The notes beneath the pieces are model-generated. The model saw only the letters and a program-made list of their open reading frames with translations, ran no database searches and was not told the DNA's origin. Below are positions 33,372 to 42,236 of a DNA stretch of 64,000 nucleotides, in pieces (position 1 is the first letter of the stretch; each line of letters begins with the position of its first letter). Location: positions 5,290 to 69,289 of the forward strand of contig JBFWQE010000010.1 in assembly GCA_050249615.1 (NCBI GenBank). The letters are read 5' to 3'. This stretch comes from VFZN01 sp050249615 (GTDB taxonomy: Bacteria > Acidobacteriota > Vicinamibacteria > Vicinamibacterales > UBA2999). The position numbers and the translations under genes were made by a program.

Positions 33372-35069
33372 TCAGCGAGCGAACACGGTCTTCCCGCCCA
33401 CGATCGTCCGCGTCACCTTCGCGTCCCGGATCTCCGGCGCCTGGATGGCCCGCAGGTCCTGGTCGATCAGCGCCAGGTCCGCCAGCATTCCGGCGGCGAT
33501 GACGCCCTTCTCCTTCTCCTCGAACGACGCGTACGCGCCGGCGCGCGTGTAGGCGACCAGCGCCTGCTCGACCGTGATCTTCTGCGACGGCACCCATCCG
33601 TCCGGGTTCCGATCGTCCAGCGTGCGCCGGGTCACCGCCGCGTAGATGCCCTCCAGCGGCGTCGGCGGCGCGACGAACCAGTCGCTGCCGAACGCGAGCG
33701 ACGCCTGCGCGTCCAGGAGCGACCTGAACGCGTACGTCCCCAGCGCGCGTTCCGGGCCGATCACTTTCTCGGCCCACCGCCCGTCGTCGATGGCGTGGTA
33801 GGGCTGCATGCTGGGGATGACGCCGAGCGCGGCGAAGCGCGGGATGTCGGCCGGGGCGAGGTGCTGCGCGTGCTCGATGCGGAAGCGGCGATCGCGCACG
33901 CCGTGTTCCTTCGCGACGCGCTCGTAGATGTCGAGCAGCGTCTGGTTGGCGCGGTCCCCGATGGCGTGCACCATCACGTGCAGGCCGGCAGCGTCGGCCC
34001 CCGAAATCCACGTGTAGAGATCCTCGGGCGTGTTGACGAAGAAACCGCGGTCCTTCGGCGCGTCGGTGAACGGCTCGTGGAAGGCCGCGGTGTGCGACCC
34101 GAGCGAGCCGTCCACGAAGCCCTTGAGGCCGCCCACGCGCAGCCACTGGTCCCCGCGCCCCTCGGGGCCGTAGGTCTTCGCCTTCACGGCCTCGGCCAGG
34201 CGCTCCCAGGTATTGAGCGGCACCGCCGCGTAGACGCGCGTCCTCAGCCGGCCCGCCTTGTTGGCGCGATCCAGGACGGCGAGGTCGTCCCAGGTTCCCA
34301 TCTGGTGCACGGTCGTCACGCCCTGCTCGCCCACGTAACGCATCGCCGCCTCGAGCGCGCGGTCCTGCATCTGGTCGGTCGGCGGCGGCATCTTCGCCGC
34401 CACCAGGTCCATGGCGTTGTCCTTGAGCAGGCCCGTCAGCTCGCCGCGGGCATCGCGGACGATCTCGCCGCCCGCTACGTCCTTCGCCGCGCGCGTGACA
34501 CCCGTGGCGCGGAGGGCCGCGGAGTTGGCGAGCGCCATGTGGCCGTCCAGGCGGTTCACCCACACCGGATGATCCGGCGTGACGCCGTCGATCCAGTCGC
34601 GGCGGGGCAGATCGCCGCCCCAGAGCTGGTGATCCCAGTCGCCGCCGGTAATCCACGTGCCCGCGGGGACTGTCTTCGCGAAGGCGCCGATGCGCGCCAC
34701 GAACTCGTCGCGCGTCTTCGCATCGCGCAGCTGCACGGACGCCAGGCGCGATCCGCCCTCCAGGAAGTGGACGTGCGTGTCGATGAAGCCGGGCACGAGG
34801 AACTGCCCGCCGGCGTCCACGAGCTCGAGCCCCGCCCGCTCCGAGGCTCCCGCGGACAAGCCGGCAGCCCGGCGGATTTCGTCGTTCGTGCCGACCGCGA
34901 CGATGCGATCGCCGGAGACGGCCACGGCCTCGGCCGAGGGGCGCGCGGCGTCGCCGGTCCACACGCGCGCGTTGACGATGGCGAGGGTCACGGTGGACTC
35001 CGATCGAGGAGGCTGGCTCGGCGCACAGGCCGCGGAGAGGAGGAAGGCCAGGACAGCGATTCGTCGCAT
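33372..35069 (-). CDS. Lipoprotein amidohydrolase (Amidohydro_3, YtcJ-like)
   Basis: A 565-residue protein. The N-terminal lipobox LSAAC predicts a lipid-anchored envelope protein. The metal-binding start is FIDTHVHFLEGG; later blocks TVHQMGTWDDL, VMVHAIGDRANQTLLDIYE, RIEHAQHLAP and LAFGSDWFVAPPTPLEG match YtcJ-like amidohydrolases. They cleave amide or carbamate-type bonds; the substrate is unknown. It lies 75 bp upstream of the acyl-CoA synthetase on the same strand and could share its transcript, although its family has no link to oxalate. Confidence 0.9.
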   Translation of the reverse strand: MRRIAVLAFLLSAACAPSQPPRSESTVTLAIVNARVWTGDAARPSAEAVAVSGDRIVAVGTNDEIRRAAGLSAGASERAGLELVDAGGQFLVPGFIDTHVHFLEGGSRLASVQLRDAKTRDEFVARIGAFAKTVPAGTWITGGDWDHQLWGGDLPRRDWIDGVTPDHPVWVNRLDGHMALANSAALRATGVTRAAKDVAGGEIVRDARGELTGLLKDNAMDLVAAKMPPPTDQMQDRALEAAMRYVGEQGVTTVHQMGTWDDLAVLDRANKAGRLRTRVYAAVPLNTWERLAEAVKAKTYGPEGRGDQWLRVGGLKGFVDGSLGSHTAAFHEPFTDAPKDRGFFVNTPEDLYTWISGADAAGLHVMVHAIGDRANQTLLDIYERVAKEHGVRDRRFRIEHAQHLAPADIPRFAALGVIPSMQPYHAIDDGRWAEKVIGPERALGTYAFRSLLDAQASLAFGSDWFVAPPTPLEGIYAAVTRRTLDDRNPDGWVPSQKITVEQALVAYTRAGAYASFEEKEKGVIAAGMLADLALIDQDLRAIQAPEIRDAKVTRTIVGGKTVFAR

Positions 35070-35230
35070 GCCCGGATCCTATCCGACGCGTCCACCGGCG
35101 TCATCTGCGCGCCCTGACGGGCGCCGACGCGCTCCGGTCCTTCGGAGTCGCTGTGGTGGTCCCAGCCTGCGGTAGACTTCCCGCCGGACCGACCGGTGTT
35201 CGCTCGGTAGCCACCAGCGAGGATTCAGGC

Positions 35231-35710
35231 ATGGCGAGCATTGTCCCGAAGCGGGTGTCGGCCAGCATCGAGGGCGACTTCGTCGTCTTCCTGATCGGCA
35301 TGCGGATCAACAAGCCGTGGAAGGTCCACAAGTGGCTGCCGGTCTTCCTCGCGATGCCGCGGATGCTGAAGGAGCTCCAGCACCGGCCGGAGTCGGGGTT
35401 CCTCGGCCACATCTTCGGCCCGAAGGTCATCGTCCAGTACTGGCGGTCGTTCGAGCATCTCGAAGCCTACGCCCGCGATCACGACCAGTCACACTGGCCC
35501 GCCTGGGTGGACTTCAACCGGCGCGTGGGCCGGAGCCGCGGCGACGTCGGCATCTGGCACGAGACCTACCAGGTCCGCGCCGGCGAGTACGAATGCGTCT
35601 ACAGCGGGATGCCGTCGTTCGGCCTGGCGAAAGCCAGCGCCCAGGTCGACGCCGTGGGCGCGCTCGACTCGGCCAGGGGGCGGTTGGGGAGAGTCCGGGA
35701 CGCCAGCTGA
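35231..35710 (+). CDS. DUF4188 protein
   Basis: A 159-residue protein of the DUF4188 family, which has a monooxygenase-like ferredoxin fold. Conserved blocks are FVVFLIGMRINKPWKVHKW, GFLGHIFGPKVIVQYWRSFE and ARDHDQSHWPAWVDFNRRVG. The ATG at 35231 follows a gattcaggc leader with a weak ribosome site. It lies alone, divergent from the amidohydrolase. Function is unknown. Confidence 0.85.
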   Translation: MASIVPKRVSASIEGDFVVFLIGMRINKPWKVHKWLPVFLAMPRMLKELQHRPESGFLGHIFGPKVIVQYWRSFEHLEAYARDHDQSHWPAWVDFNRRVGRSRGDVGIWHETYQVRAGEYECVYSGMPSFGLAKASAQVDAVGALDSARGRLGRVRDAS

Positions 35711-35764
35711 CCCGCGCCCGGCGCTATCTGCGCCATCTGCGCCATCTGCGTTCATCTGCGTTCA

Positions 35765-35864
35765 NNNNNNNNNNNNNNNNNNNNNNNNNNNNNNNNNNNN
35801 NNNNNNNNNNNNNNNNNNNNNNNNNNNNNNNNNNNNNNNNNNNNNNNNNNNNNNNNNNNNNNNN
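35765..35864. other. Scaffold gap of 100 N inside a tandem array
   Basis: Exactly 100 N, a placeholder length. Both sides end in the same tctgcg-type units: gcgccatctgcgttcatctg before the gap and catctgcgttcatctgcg after it. The true array length is unknown. The PssA stop codon is 20 bp beyond the gap, so no gene is visibly cut. Confidence 0.95.
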
Positions 35865-35883
35865 CATCTGCGTTCATCTGCGT

Positions 35884-36513
35884 TCAGGGTTTCGGAATCC
35901 TCAGCGTCGCGCTGATCATCGCGCTCCCGCTGGCCACGTACAGGAGCGACAGGGGGCGCAGATCCGCCGACGCAATCTCCAGCACGCCGAACCACAGCGC
36001 GTCCCCGACCCGGCCCAGGTAGAACGCCACGGCCAGGATCGCCACGATGACGATGCTGGTCGGGATGGGTGTGCCCTCGAAGTACTTCACCTTCCCGGTC
36101 CGCTCGTCCGCGAGCGCGTCGGCGGTGACGTTGAACCGCGCCAGCCGGCTCACGCCGCACACCACGAAGTAGGTGAGGCACAGCATGTCCCACCCGCCCC
36201 GGAGGCCCAGCGTGTAACCCAGCACTGCCGGGGCCACGCCGAACGAGATGATGTCCGCGAGCGAGTCGAGGTCCGCGCCGAGCACCGAACGCCGGCCTGG
36301 GTGGAGGCGGGCGACGTAGCCGTCGAGCGCGTCCGCGACGAGCGCCGCCGGCAGCAGGAGGAACGCGACCCACAGGTGCCGGCTGCGTCCGGTTGCCAGG
36401 TAATCCAGGCAGAGGAAGATGGCGATGGTCCCGCACGCCGCGTTGGCGATGGTCAGCGCGTCAGCGGCGGTGTAAGACCGCAGCATCGAGAGGTGACGGC
36501 GAGGTGGATCCAC
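35884..36513 (-). CDS. pssA: CDP-alcohol phosphatidyltransferase, probable phosphatidylserine synthase
   Basis: A 209-residue membrane protein with about six helices. The CDP-alcohol motif is present: D61-x2-D64-G65, A68-R69, G79, D83 and D87 in DALDGYVARLHPGRR and GADLDSLADIISFGVAP, the latter being typical of PssA. It joins CDP-diacylglycerol and serine to make phosphatidylserine. The start is either GTG 36513 or ATG 36486; the second begins at the conserved MLRSYTAADALTIAN and is equally likely. The stop lies directly beside the gap-containing array. Confidence 0.85.
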   Translation of the reverse strand: MDPPRRHLSMLRSYTAADALTIANAACGTIAIFLCLDYLATGRSRHLWVAFLLLPAALVADALDGYVARLHPGRRSVLGADLDSLADIISFGVAPAVLGYTLGLRGGWDMLCLTYFVVCGVSRLARFNVTADALADERTGKVKYFEGTPIPTSIVIVAILAVAFYLGRVGDALWFGVLEIASADLRPLSLLYVASGSAMISATLRIPKP

Positions 36514-36517
36514 GCAC

Positions 36518-36898
36518 GCAGCATATCGCTCTCGTCGTCATTCTCAATCGCCGGCGCGCGGCCTGCCGCGGCACAGGATCGGCTCTTCGTCGGGACGCGC
36601 GAGGTCGGGGCGATGGGTCACTTCGGCGCCGACGTGGGCTCGGCGCCGGAAGTCCTCCATTACCCGCGGTTTGGCGGCGAGCGCTACGTTCACGTGCCGG
36701 GCACCGGCGTGATCGACCTCCGCGTCCCTCGACATGGGCTTCGCGCCCGGTCGGACCGACCTGTCGCTGTTCCTCGGGCCCGAGCCGTTCGCGAGGTTCA
36801 GCGGCGTGACTCCGGGGACGTACTACCTCCGGCTCAGGGGAGGTAACGAGGTGGGCGGCGGTCGTGCGTCCCACGCGGTCGTGGTCAGGGTTCCCTGA
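36518..36898 (+). pseudogene. Remnant of an exported protein, frameshifted and internally shortened
   Basis: Three pieces in different frames make a decayed secreted protein. A signal-like hydrophobic run (HIALVVIL) comes first. A second frame reads AAAQDRLFVGTREVGAMG to YVHVPGTGVIDLRVP. A third carries LSLFLGPEPFARFSGV and TPGTYYLRLRGGNEVGGG, ending VVVRVP and a stop at 36898. The last piece resembles the end of fibronectin-type-III-like domains. No intact start exists. This explains the 480-bp space between PssA and the TPR gene. Confidence 0.5.
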
Positions 36899-36994
36899 CC
36901 GACGCCCTGATCGCGCGGCTCCCGCCCTCAGTCCGATCGGCGGCCGAATCCGAGCCCGATTATCGGGCGGGACCGGTCGTCACGGTGAGGGCCG

Positions 36995-37948
36995 TCACGG
37001 CGCCGACACGACGAGGATCACCGGGACGGGCACGCCGCTGACCACGGTCGGCTCGTAAACCCACTGCGTCATCGCCTCGGCGACAGCGTTCGTGTAGCCA
37101 TCCACCGTGTCGAGCGGGTGCACCTGGACGACGCGACCGGCCGGATCGATCACCAGCTCGATGGGATGCACGCGACGGCGCTCACCGCGCCGCGGTGAAG
37201 GGCGTGGTGGCAGCGCGGCTTTCAGGCGCCTGGGCTCGGGGACCACGCCGCCAGGACCTGCCCGCACCGCGCCCGGTGGGCCGAACGGTGGCACCGTGCT
37301 CATCGCCGCCACGATGGCGCTGACGCGCCGCCCGGACGGGTGTGGCCCTCCCGAGTTCGCTTCGAGCTCGCGGGCGCGCTCGTCGGCTCGCGCAGCCTCG
37401 CGCACGTGCGCCTCGCGCTCGGCGTTGCTTTCGACGAGCGTCGATCTCGCCAGCAGCACTGCCGCCCTCGCGCGATGGATTGCGGACTCCTCCGGGTGCA
37501 ACGGCATCGCGCCGTCCAGCTCGAAGAGTGCGCGGTCCAGCTCCACGAGCGAGAAATCGGTCCCGTCCGCGCGGCGGGCAGACGCCCGCCGGAGACGATG
37601 GCCGGTGGCGATGAGCAGCGGCTCGAGCGCCGTGCCATCCGCCAGGAGCCATTCGAGAGCAATGGCCCCGACGCGTGCAGGTTGAAGAGGCTCGGCGAAG
37701 AGCAGGAGGCGCCGCTCGAAGATATCGCGCGAGAGAGGATCGAGGACCAGCGACTCTCTCAGCACCTGATCGGCGGGACCGCGCCGTCCCGCCCGCTGGT
37801 GGTAGTCAGCGAGCGCGAAGCGGTGGCGAAGCTCGCCAGGATCCTCCTGGATCGCCCGCTTCAGTGCAGCTTCCACGGCATCGTCCCGGCCGGGCTGAGC
37901 CGCGAGTACCGTGCTCCACGCCAGAGCGACAGCCAGGACGTGACGCAT
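36995..37948 (-). CDS. Exported TPR protein with TonB-C-like end
   Basis: A 317-residue protein with a short signal peptide (MRHVLAVALAWSTVLAAQP). TPR-like helices lie at about residues 25-190 (ALADYHQRAGRRGPADQVL). The C-terminal 60 residues, IELVIDPAGRVVQVHPLD to EAMTQWVYEPTVVSGVPV, match the TonB C-terminal fold in which a Trp/Tyr-Pro block precedes the last strand. Such proteins may bridge envelope components, but no classical TonB membrane anchor is present. ATG 37948 has a ggag site. Confidence 0.75.
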   Translation of the reverse strand: MRHVLAVALAWSTVLAAQPGRDDAVEAALKRAIQEDPGELRHRFALADYHQRAGRRGPADQVLRESLVLDPLSRDIFERRLLLFAEPLQPARVGAIALEWLLADGTALEPLLIATGHRLRRASARRADGTDFSLVELDRALFELDGAMPLHPEESAIHRARAAVLLARSTLVESNAEREAHVREAARADERARELEANSGGPHPSGRRVSAIVAAMSTVPPFGPPGAVRAGPGGVVPEPRRLKAALPPRPSPRRGERRRVHPIELVIDPAGRVVQVHPLDTVDGYTNAVAEAMTQWVYEPTVVSGVPVPVILVVSAP

Positions 37949-38076
37949 GAGCTCCGTCCCCCTTTGAGGGAGCCTACTCCAACCGGGACCGCCGCGATCC
38001 ACCTCCGGCCGGGGCCACCGCCGTCGGCCCGGAAGCCCGGTGCACCACGCCGAGCAGTGCTCTTCGTTATCTGCGC

Positions 38077-38176
38077 NNNNNNNNNNNNNNNNNNNNNNNN
38101 NNNNNNNNNNNNNNNNNNNNNNNNNNNNNNNNNNNNNNNNNNNNNNNNNNNNNNNNNNNNNNNNNNNNNNNNNNNN
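38077..38176. other. Scaffold gap of 100 N inside a tandem array
   Basis: Exactly 100 N. The right side starts with 9-bp units (tatctgcggcttctgcgtca and so on), the left ends cttcgttatctgcgc. The space from 37949 to 38267 has no gene; it holds this gap, the array and the promoter region of the E1 gene. Confidence 0.95.
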
Positions 38177-38267
38177 TATCTGCGGCTTCTGCGTCATCTG
38201 CGACTTCTGCGTTATCTGCGGCTTCTGCGGCTCCATCCGCGCCCTCCGTGTTCCATAATCAACGTTC

Positions 38268-40769
38268 ATGGCACGCGCCGCCGCCGACCCCAACAAGCTC
38301 ACTGGCCTCACCAGCCGCTTCGCCGCGTTCGTCACCGAGCGGCATCCCCTGGCCATCCACGTCGCCCTCGAGGTTTTCGAGGCGGTTGGCGGGAACAAGC
38401 TGAAGCCGCGGGACCATGCCGCCATCGAGGGGCTTCGCGTCCCGTTCCGCCGCGAGCTGGCCCGCCGGCTCTACGACACGCTGAAGGCGCCCGACGGCAC
38501 CGACCACACCACGCCCGGGACGACGGCCGTGAAGCGGATGGAGCAGGCCCGGGCCGAGCTCGCGGAGGCCTGCGACGGGTTCCTGCGCCGCGAGGCCATC
38601 GCCGCGTCGCTGACGAAGGACGAGCGCCTCGAGATCCTTCGCGGCATGGCTCTCACGCGCGCGGTGGACAACCGCCTCAAGCAGTTCTTCATGGCGGGCG
38701 AGGTGCGCTGGGGCGACATGGCGTTCCAGGGCAAGGGCTTCCGCTCGCTCGGGCAGGAGGCCATCTACGCGGCGGGCATCCGCCTGAAGCGTGGGCCGAA
38801 GTACCGCGGCGACGACGGCTCGTGGCGCGGCGACGTCGTCGCCCCCGTCATCCGTGACATCGGCGTGGCGCTGGCCATGCGACACGATGCCGAGGCCGTG
38901 CGCAACATCTTCACCGCCCAGATGGGCAAGGACGGCCCGCCCATGCACGGCAAGGACCTGCACACGGGCGACTTCGAGTGGGGCGTGCTGCCGGCGACGG
39001 CGCCGCTGGCCATCGGCTCGCTCTCCACCGCGGGCATGGCGATGGCGTTCTGGCGCGACGGGGCCGAGCGCGTGGCCGTGTGCTTCATCGGCGAGGGCGG
39101 ATCGTCGCTCGGCGAGTGGCACGAGGCGATCAACCTGTGCGCGGCGAGGAAGCTCCCGGCCGTCTTCTGCATCGAGAACAACCAGACGGCACTCTCGACG
39201 CCGGTGCCCGACAACTCCGCCGTGCGTGTCTTCGCCGACAAGGCGGCGGGCTACGGCATCCCCGGCATCTCCATCGACGGCACCGACCCCGACGCGGTGG
39301 CGGCCGCGTTCACCTGGGCGGCCGAGCGCGCCCGCGCGGGGCAGGGGCCCACCCTCATCGACGTCGTCGCCATGCGCATGTGCGGCCACGCGCACCACGA
39401 CGACATGCTCTACCTGGGCAAGGACCCGCAGCCCTCATGGGAATACCCCGCGCTGCACGAGACCGGCTATGCCAACCGCGAGCTCTACGAGTTCTGGTCG
39501 AAGCGCGACCCGCTGCCGCGCTACGCTGCCACGCTCGAGGCCGAGGGCCTCATCAATCACAAGGAGCTCGACCGCATCAAGCAGTGGGCGCAGGAGCTGG
39601 TGGAGCGCGAGGCGCAGGCCGTCATCGCCATGCCGTGGCCGAAGCCGGAGACGGCCGGCGTCGGTGTCTTCAAGGACGAACCGCGGCGCGTGCGCGTGGA
39701 GCCGCTCGACCCGCCGCGGCGTCTCGCGCAGCCGCTCACCGCGGAGCTGCCGCCGCTCGAGCCCGGTCTGCCCTTCGACAAGAAGGGCAACACCTTCCTC
39801 GAGGCCGTCATGCTCGGGGTGGGCGATGCCCTCCGCGCGGACCCGCGCGTGTTCGTGTACGGCGAGGACGTGGGCGGCCAGTACGGCAACGCGTTCCTGC
39901 TGCTGCGGCCGCTGCTGAAGGAGTTCGGGGATCGCCTCATCAACTCGCCGCTCGCCGAGAGCGCCGTGCTGGGCGTCTGCGTCGGCGCTGCGCTGGCCGG
40001 CCAGCGGCCCATCGGCGAGATGCAGTTCAACGACTTCGTCGCCACCGGCTTCAACCAGCTGGTGAACAACGCCGCGAAGATCCGCTATCGCTGGGGCGCC
40101 GGCGTGCCGATGGTGGTGCGCATGCCGTGGGGAGGGCTCCGCTATGCCGGCCCCTATCACTCCCAGAACACCGAGCCGTGGTTCTACCGCACGCCCGGGC
40201 TGAAGATCGTCGTGCCCTCCACCCCGGAGGACGCCCGCGCGCTGATGGCCTCGGCCGTGGCGGACCCGGACCCGGTTCTCTACTACGAGCACATCTCGCT
40301 CTACCGCGAGCCGCGCGTCAAGCAGGCGCTGCCAAAGGACCCGCCCGCGCCGGGCCGCGTTCCCATCGGCAAGGCCGCGCTCCGGCGCGCCGGCAAGGAC
40401 CTGGCGATGATCTCCTACGGCGCCTACGTCCATGACTGCGTGCGCGCGGCCGAGGCACTCTCGGCCGACGGGATCGAGGCCTCGGTGCTGGACCTGCGGA
40501 CCCTGTCACCACTGGATCGCGAGGCGGTGCTCGCGGTCGCCCGCCACTGCAGCCGCGTGCTCATCGTCCACGAGGACTCGCGGACGGGCGGCATCGGCGA
40601 GAGCCTGGCCGCCATCATCCAGGAGGAGGCGTTCGAGTCGCTGGATGCGCCCGTGCGCGTGCTCGGAGCGCTCGATACGCCCGTGCCCTACTCGCCGCCG
40701 CTCGAGGAGGTGTTCCTGGTGAGCGACGCCGAGATCCTGGCGGCGGCGCGAAACCTGGTGGCGTTCTAG
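38268..40769 (+). CDS. Fused alpha-beta E1 component of a 2-oxo acid dehydrogenase
   Basis: An 833-residue fusion. Residues about 1-110 are a helical extension I do not recognise. Residues about 115-440 are the E1 alpha half, with the thiamine diphosphate motif GEGGSSLGEWHEAIN ending in FCIENN and the histidine-containing CGHAHHDDM loop. Residues about 500-833 are the beta half (VFVYGEDVGGQYGNAF, LINSPLAESAVLGVCVGAAL, VHEDSRTGGIGESLA). It decarboxylates a 2-oxo acid, probably pyruvate or branched-chain. No E2 or E3 gene is nearby. A cataat box eight bases before the ATG suggests a near-leaderless transcript. Confidence 0.9.
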   Translation: MARAAADPNKLTGLTSRFAAFVTERHPLAIHVALEVFEAVGGNKLKPRDHAAIEGLRVPFRRELARRLYDTLKAPDGTDHTTPGTTAVKRMEQARAELAEACDGFLRREAIAASLTKDERLEILRGMALTRAVDNRLKQFFMAGEVRWGDMAFQGKGFRSLGQEAIYAAGIRLKRGPKYRGDDGSWRGDVVAPVIRDIGVALAMRHDAEAVRNIFTAQMGKDGPPMHGKDLHTGDFEWGVLPATAPLAIGSLSTAGMAMAFWRDGAERVAVCFIGEGGSSLGEWHEAINLCAARKLPAVFCIENNQTALSTPVPDNSAVRVFADKAAGYGIPGISIDGTDPDAVAAAFTWAAERARAGQGPTLIDVVAMRMCGHAHHDDMLYLGKDPQPSWEYPALHETGYANRELYEFWSKRDPLPRYAATLEAEGLINHKELDRIKQWAQELVEREAQAVIAMPWPKPETAGVGVFKDEPRRVRVEPLDPPRRLAQPLTAELPPLEPGLPFDKKGNTFLEAVMLGVGDALRADPRVFVYGEDVGGQYGNAFLLLRPLLKEFGDRLINSPLAESAVLGVCVGAALAGQRPIGEMQFNDFVATGFNQLVNNAAKIRYRWGAGVPMVVRMPWGGLRYAGPYHSQNTEPWFYRTPGLKIVVPSTPEDARALMASAVADPDPVLYYEHISLYREPRVKQALPKDPPAPGRVPIGKAALRRAGKDLAMISYGAYVHDCVRAAEALSADGIEASVLDLRTLSPLDREAVLAVARHCSRVLIVHEDSRTGGIGESLAAIIQEEAFESLDAPVRVLGALDTPVPYSPPLEEVFLVSDAEILAAARNLVAF

Positions 40770-40823
40770 GCGGGTTCGCCGGGCCTTCACGCCCGGCCGC
40801 TTTCGTTCCGCGCCCGCCAGCGC

Positions 40824-40829
40824 GACAAT
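40824..40829 (+). promoter_or_regulatory. -10 box for a probably leaderless carbonic anhydrase transcript
   Basis: gacaat ends six bases before ATG 40836, with no ribosome site between. A tttcgt at 40801-40806 is at the right 17-bp distance to be a weak -35. Confidence 0.4.
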
Positions 40830-40835
40830 AGACGC

Positions 40836-41744
40836 ATGGAAACCAGGGCCTGGAGCAGGCGAGGGCTTGGGGCGGCCGCGCTGGTGGTGGCCGTGGCCGT
40901 GGCGGTGGCCGCGTGCAATCGTGAGGCGCCAACCAGGACTGTGCCGCCCGGCGTTGAACCAGCTGCCCACGCGACACCGCCGCCCGGCACCCGCCCCTCC
41001 GTCGCGCCCGAACCGCACGATCCGGTCTGGCACTACGAGGGCGAGGAAGGGCCCGGGCACTGGGGCGATCTGAGCCCCGCGTTCGCGGCCTGCCGCGACG
41101 GCCGCGCGCAATCCCCCATCGACATCGTCCTGCCCGCCCGCGGCGGCCTCACGCCCGCGCTGAAGCTGCAGTTCCCGGCCGCCACGCTCCGCATCGCCCA
41201 CCACGAGCACGTCGCCGACGGCATCAACAACGGCCACACCATCCAGGTGAACTACGACGACGGGGACACACTCTTTCTGGGGGACACCGCGTACGAGCTG
41301 GTGCAGTACCACTTCCACAACCCGAGCGAGCACCTGCTCTCCGGGCGTCGCTTCCCGATGGAGATGCACATGGTGCACCGAGCGGCGTCCGGGGCGCTTG
41401 CGGTCGTGGCCGTCCTCATCGAGGAGGGCTGGCACAACCGCGCGTTCGAGCCGGTGTGGGCCAACCTGCCGCGCACGAAGGGCGTGGAGACGCACTACGA
41501 GCACGTGAAGGTGGACGTCGACGCGCTGCTGCCCGCGGTGCGGACGTCGTACCGCTACGACGGATCGCTGACGACCCCGCCGTGCACCGAGGGCGTGAAG
41601 TGGATCGTGCTGACGATGCCCATCGAGCTGGACACCGCGCAGATCCGGGCCTTCGCCGACATCATCCACGGCAACAGCCGGCCGACGCAGCCCTTGAACG
41701 GCCGCACGGTCGTCGCCGACATGGTGGCGATGACGTCGCGCTGA
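40836..41744 (+). CDS. Lipoprotein alpha-carbonic anhydrase
   Basis: A 302-residue protein. Lipobox VAAC at residue 27 anchors it to a membrane. The catalytic domain begins at WHYEGEEGPGHWGDL. Zinc ligands are H159 and H161 in QYHFHNPSEH and H178 in EMHMVH; QSPIDI and SLTTPPCTEGVKW complete the alpha-CA signature. It interconverts CO2 and bicarbonate in the envelope. It is convergent with a small secreted protein. Confidence 0.92.
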   Translation: METRAWSRRGLGAAALVVAVAVAVAACNREAPTRTVPPGVEPAAHATPPPGTRPSVAPEPHDPVWHYEGEEGPGHWGDLSPAFAACRDGRAQSPIDIVLPARGGLTPALKLQFPAATLRIAHHEHVADGINNGHTIQVNYDDGDTLFLGDTAYELVQYHFHNPSEHLLSGRRFPMEMHMVHRAASGALAVVAVLIEEGWHNRAFEPVWANLPRTKGVETHYEHVKVDVDALLPAVRTSYRYDGSLTTPPCTEGVKWIVLTMPIELDTAQIRAFADIIHGNSRPTQPLNGRTVVADMVAMTSR

Positions 41745-41774
41745 CGCGGGCGCGGGCTGGCAGCCTGCGGGGGG

Positions 41775-42140
41775 CTACTTGCGCTTGCCGGTGAAGTCCG
41801 CGGTGCCCATCCCGTAGTCCAGCATCCCCTTCATCTCGGTGCTGCTGACCTCCGCGCTCATCTTGATGTCGATGGGTCCCTGAGGCGTGTCCACGTTGAA
41901 TGCGAGCGAGAGCGTCGTCCCGTTCATCGTGCCCTCCACCGCGGCGTCACCGGTCGGGCCGCTGAAGGTGCCCGTCACCTTCTCGCCGTCCTGCTTGAAG
42001 TTGGCGTCGGTGTCGATGATGCCCTGCGGCCCGTTGATGGTGAGGGTCCAGTCACCGGAGATGTCGTTCTGGGCGGTTGCCGCTGCCGCGCCGAGCGCGA
42101 GGAAAAGGGCGAGGGCGATCGAAGACAGCAGTCGCGTCAT
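41775..42140 (-). CDS. Small secreted protein, beta-rich
   Basis: A 121-residue protein with a signal peptide (cleavage after AATAQ). The mature part is a series of strands: ISGDWTLTINGPQG, DGEKVTGTFSGPTGD, EGTMNGTTLSLAFNVDTP and a C-terminal GTADFTGKRK, reminiscent of small lipocalin-like or calycin barrels seen in Acidobacteriota. No catalytic residue is evident. Function is unknown. Confidence 0.75.
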   Translation of the reverse strand: MTRLLSSIALALFLALGAAAATAQNDISGDWTLTINGPQGIIDTDANFKQDGEKVTGTFSGPTGDAAVEGTMNGTTLSLAFNVDTPQGPIDIKMSAEVSSTEMKGMLDYGMGTADFTGKRK

Positions 42141-42236
42141 GGGGTCATGCCTCCAGCGCGCGGAGGATACCACGGAAGAGCTTTCGCCGATCAGCCCCCG
42201 GACGCCCGATGGCCGTGGGCCCGGGGCGGTCCGTCA

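Noticed and set aside
30690..35117. A very long open frame on the plus strand (over 1400 codons) across the oxalate operon and amidohydrolase.
   Set aside because: It is antisense to five well-supported minus-strand genes. Its translation is Arg/Gly/His/Asp-rich without any family motif, typical of the antisense of GC-rich coding DNA.
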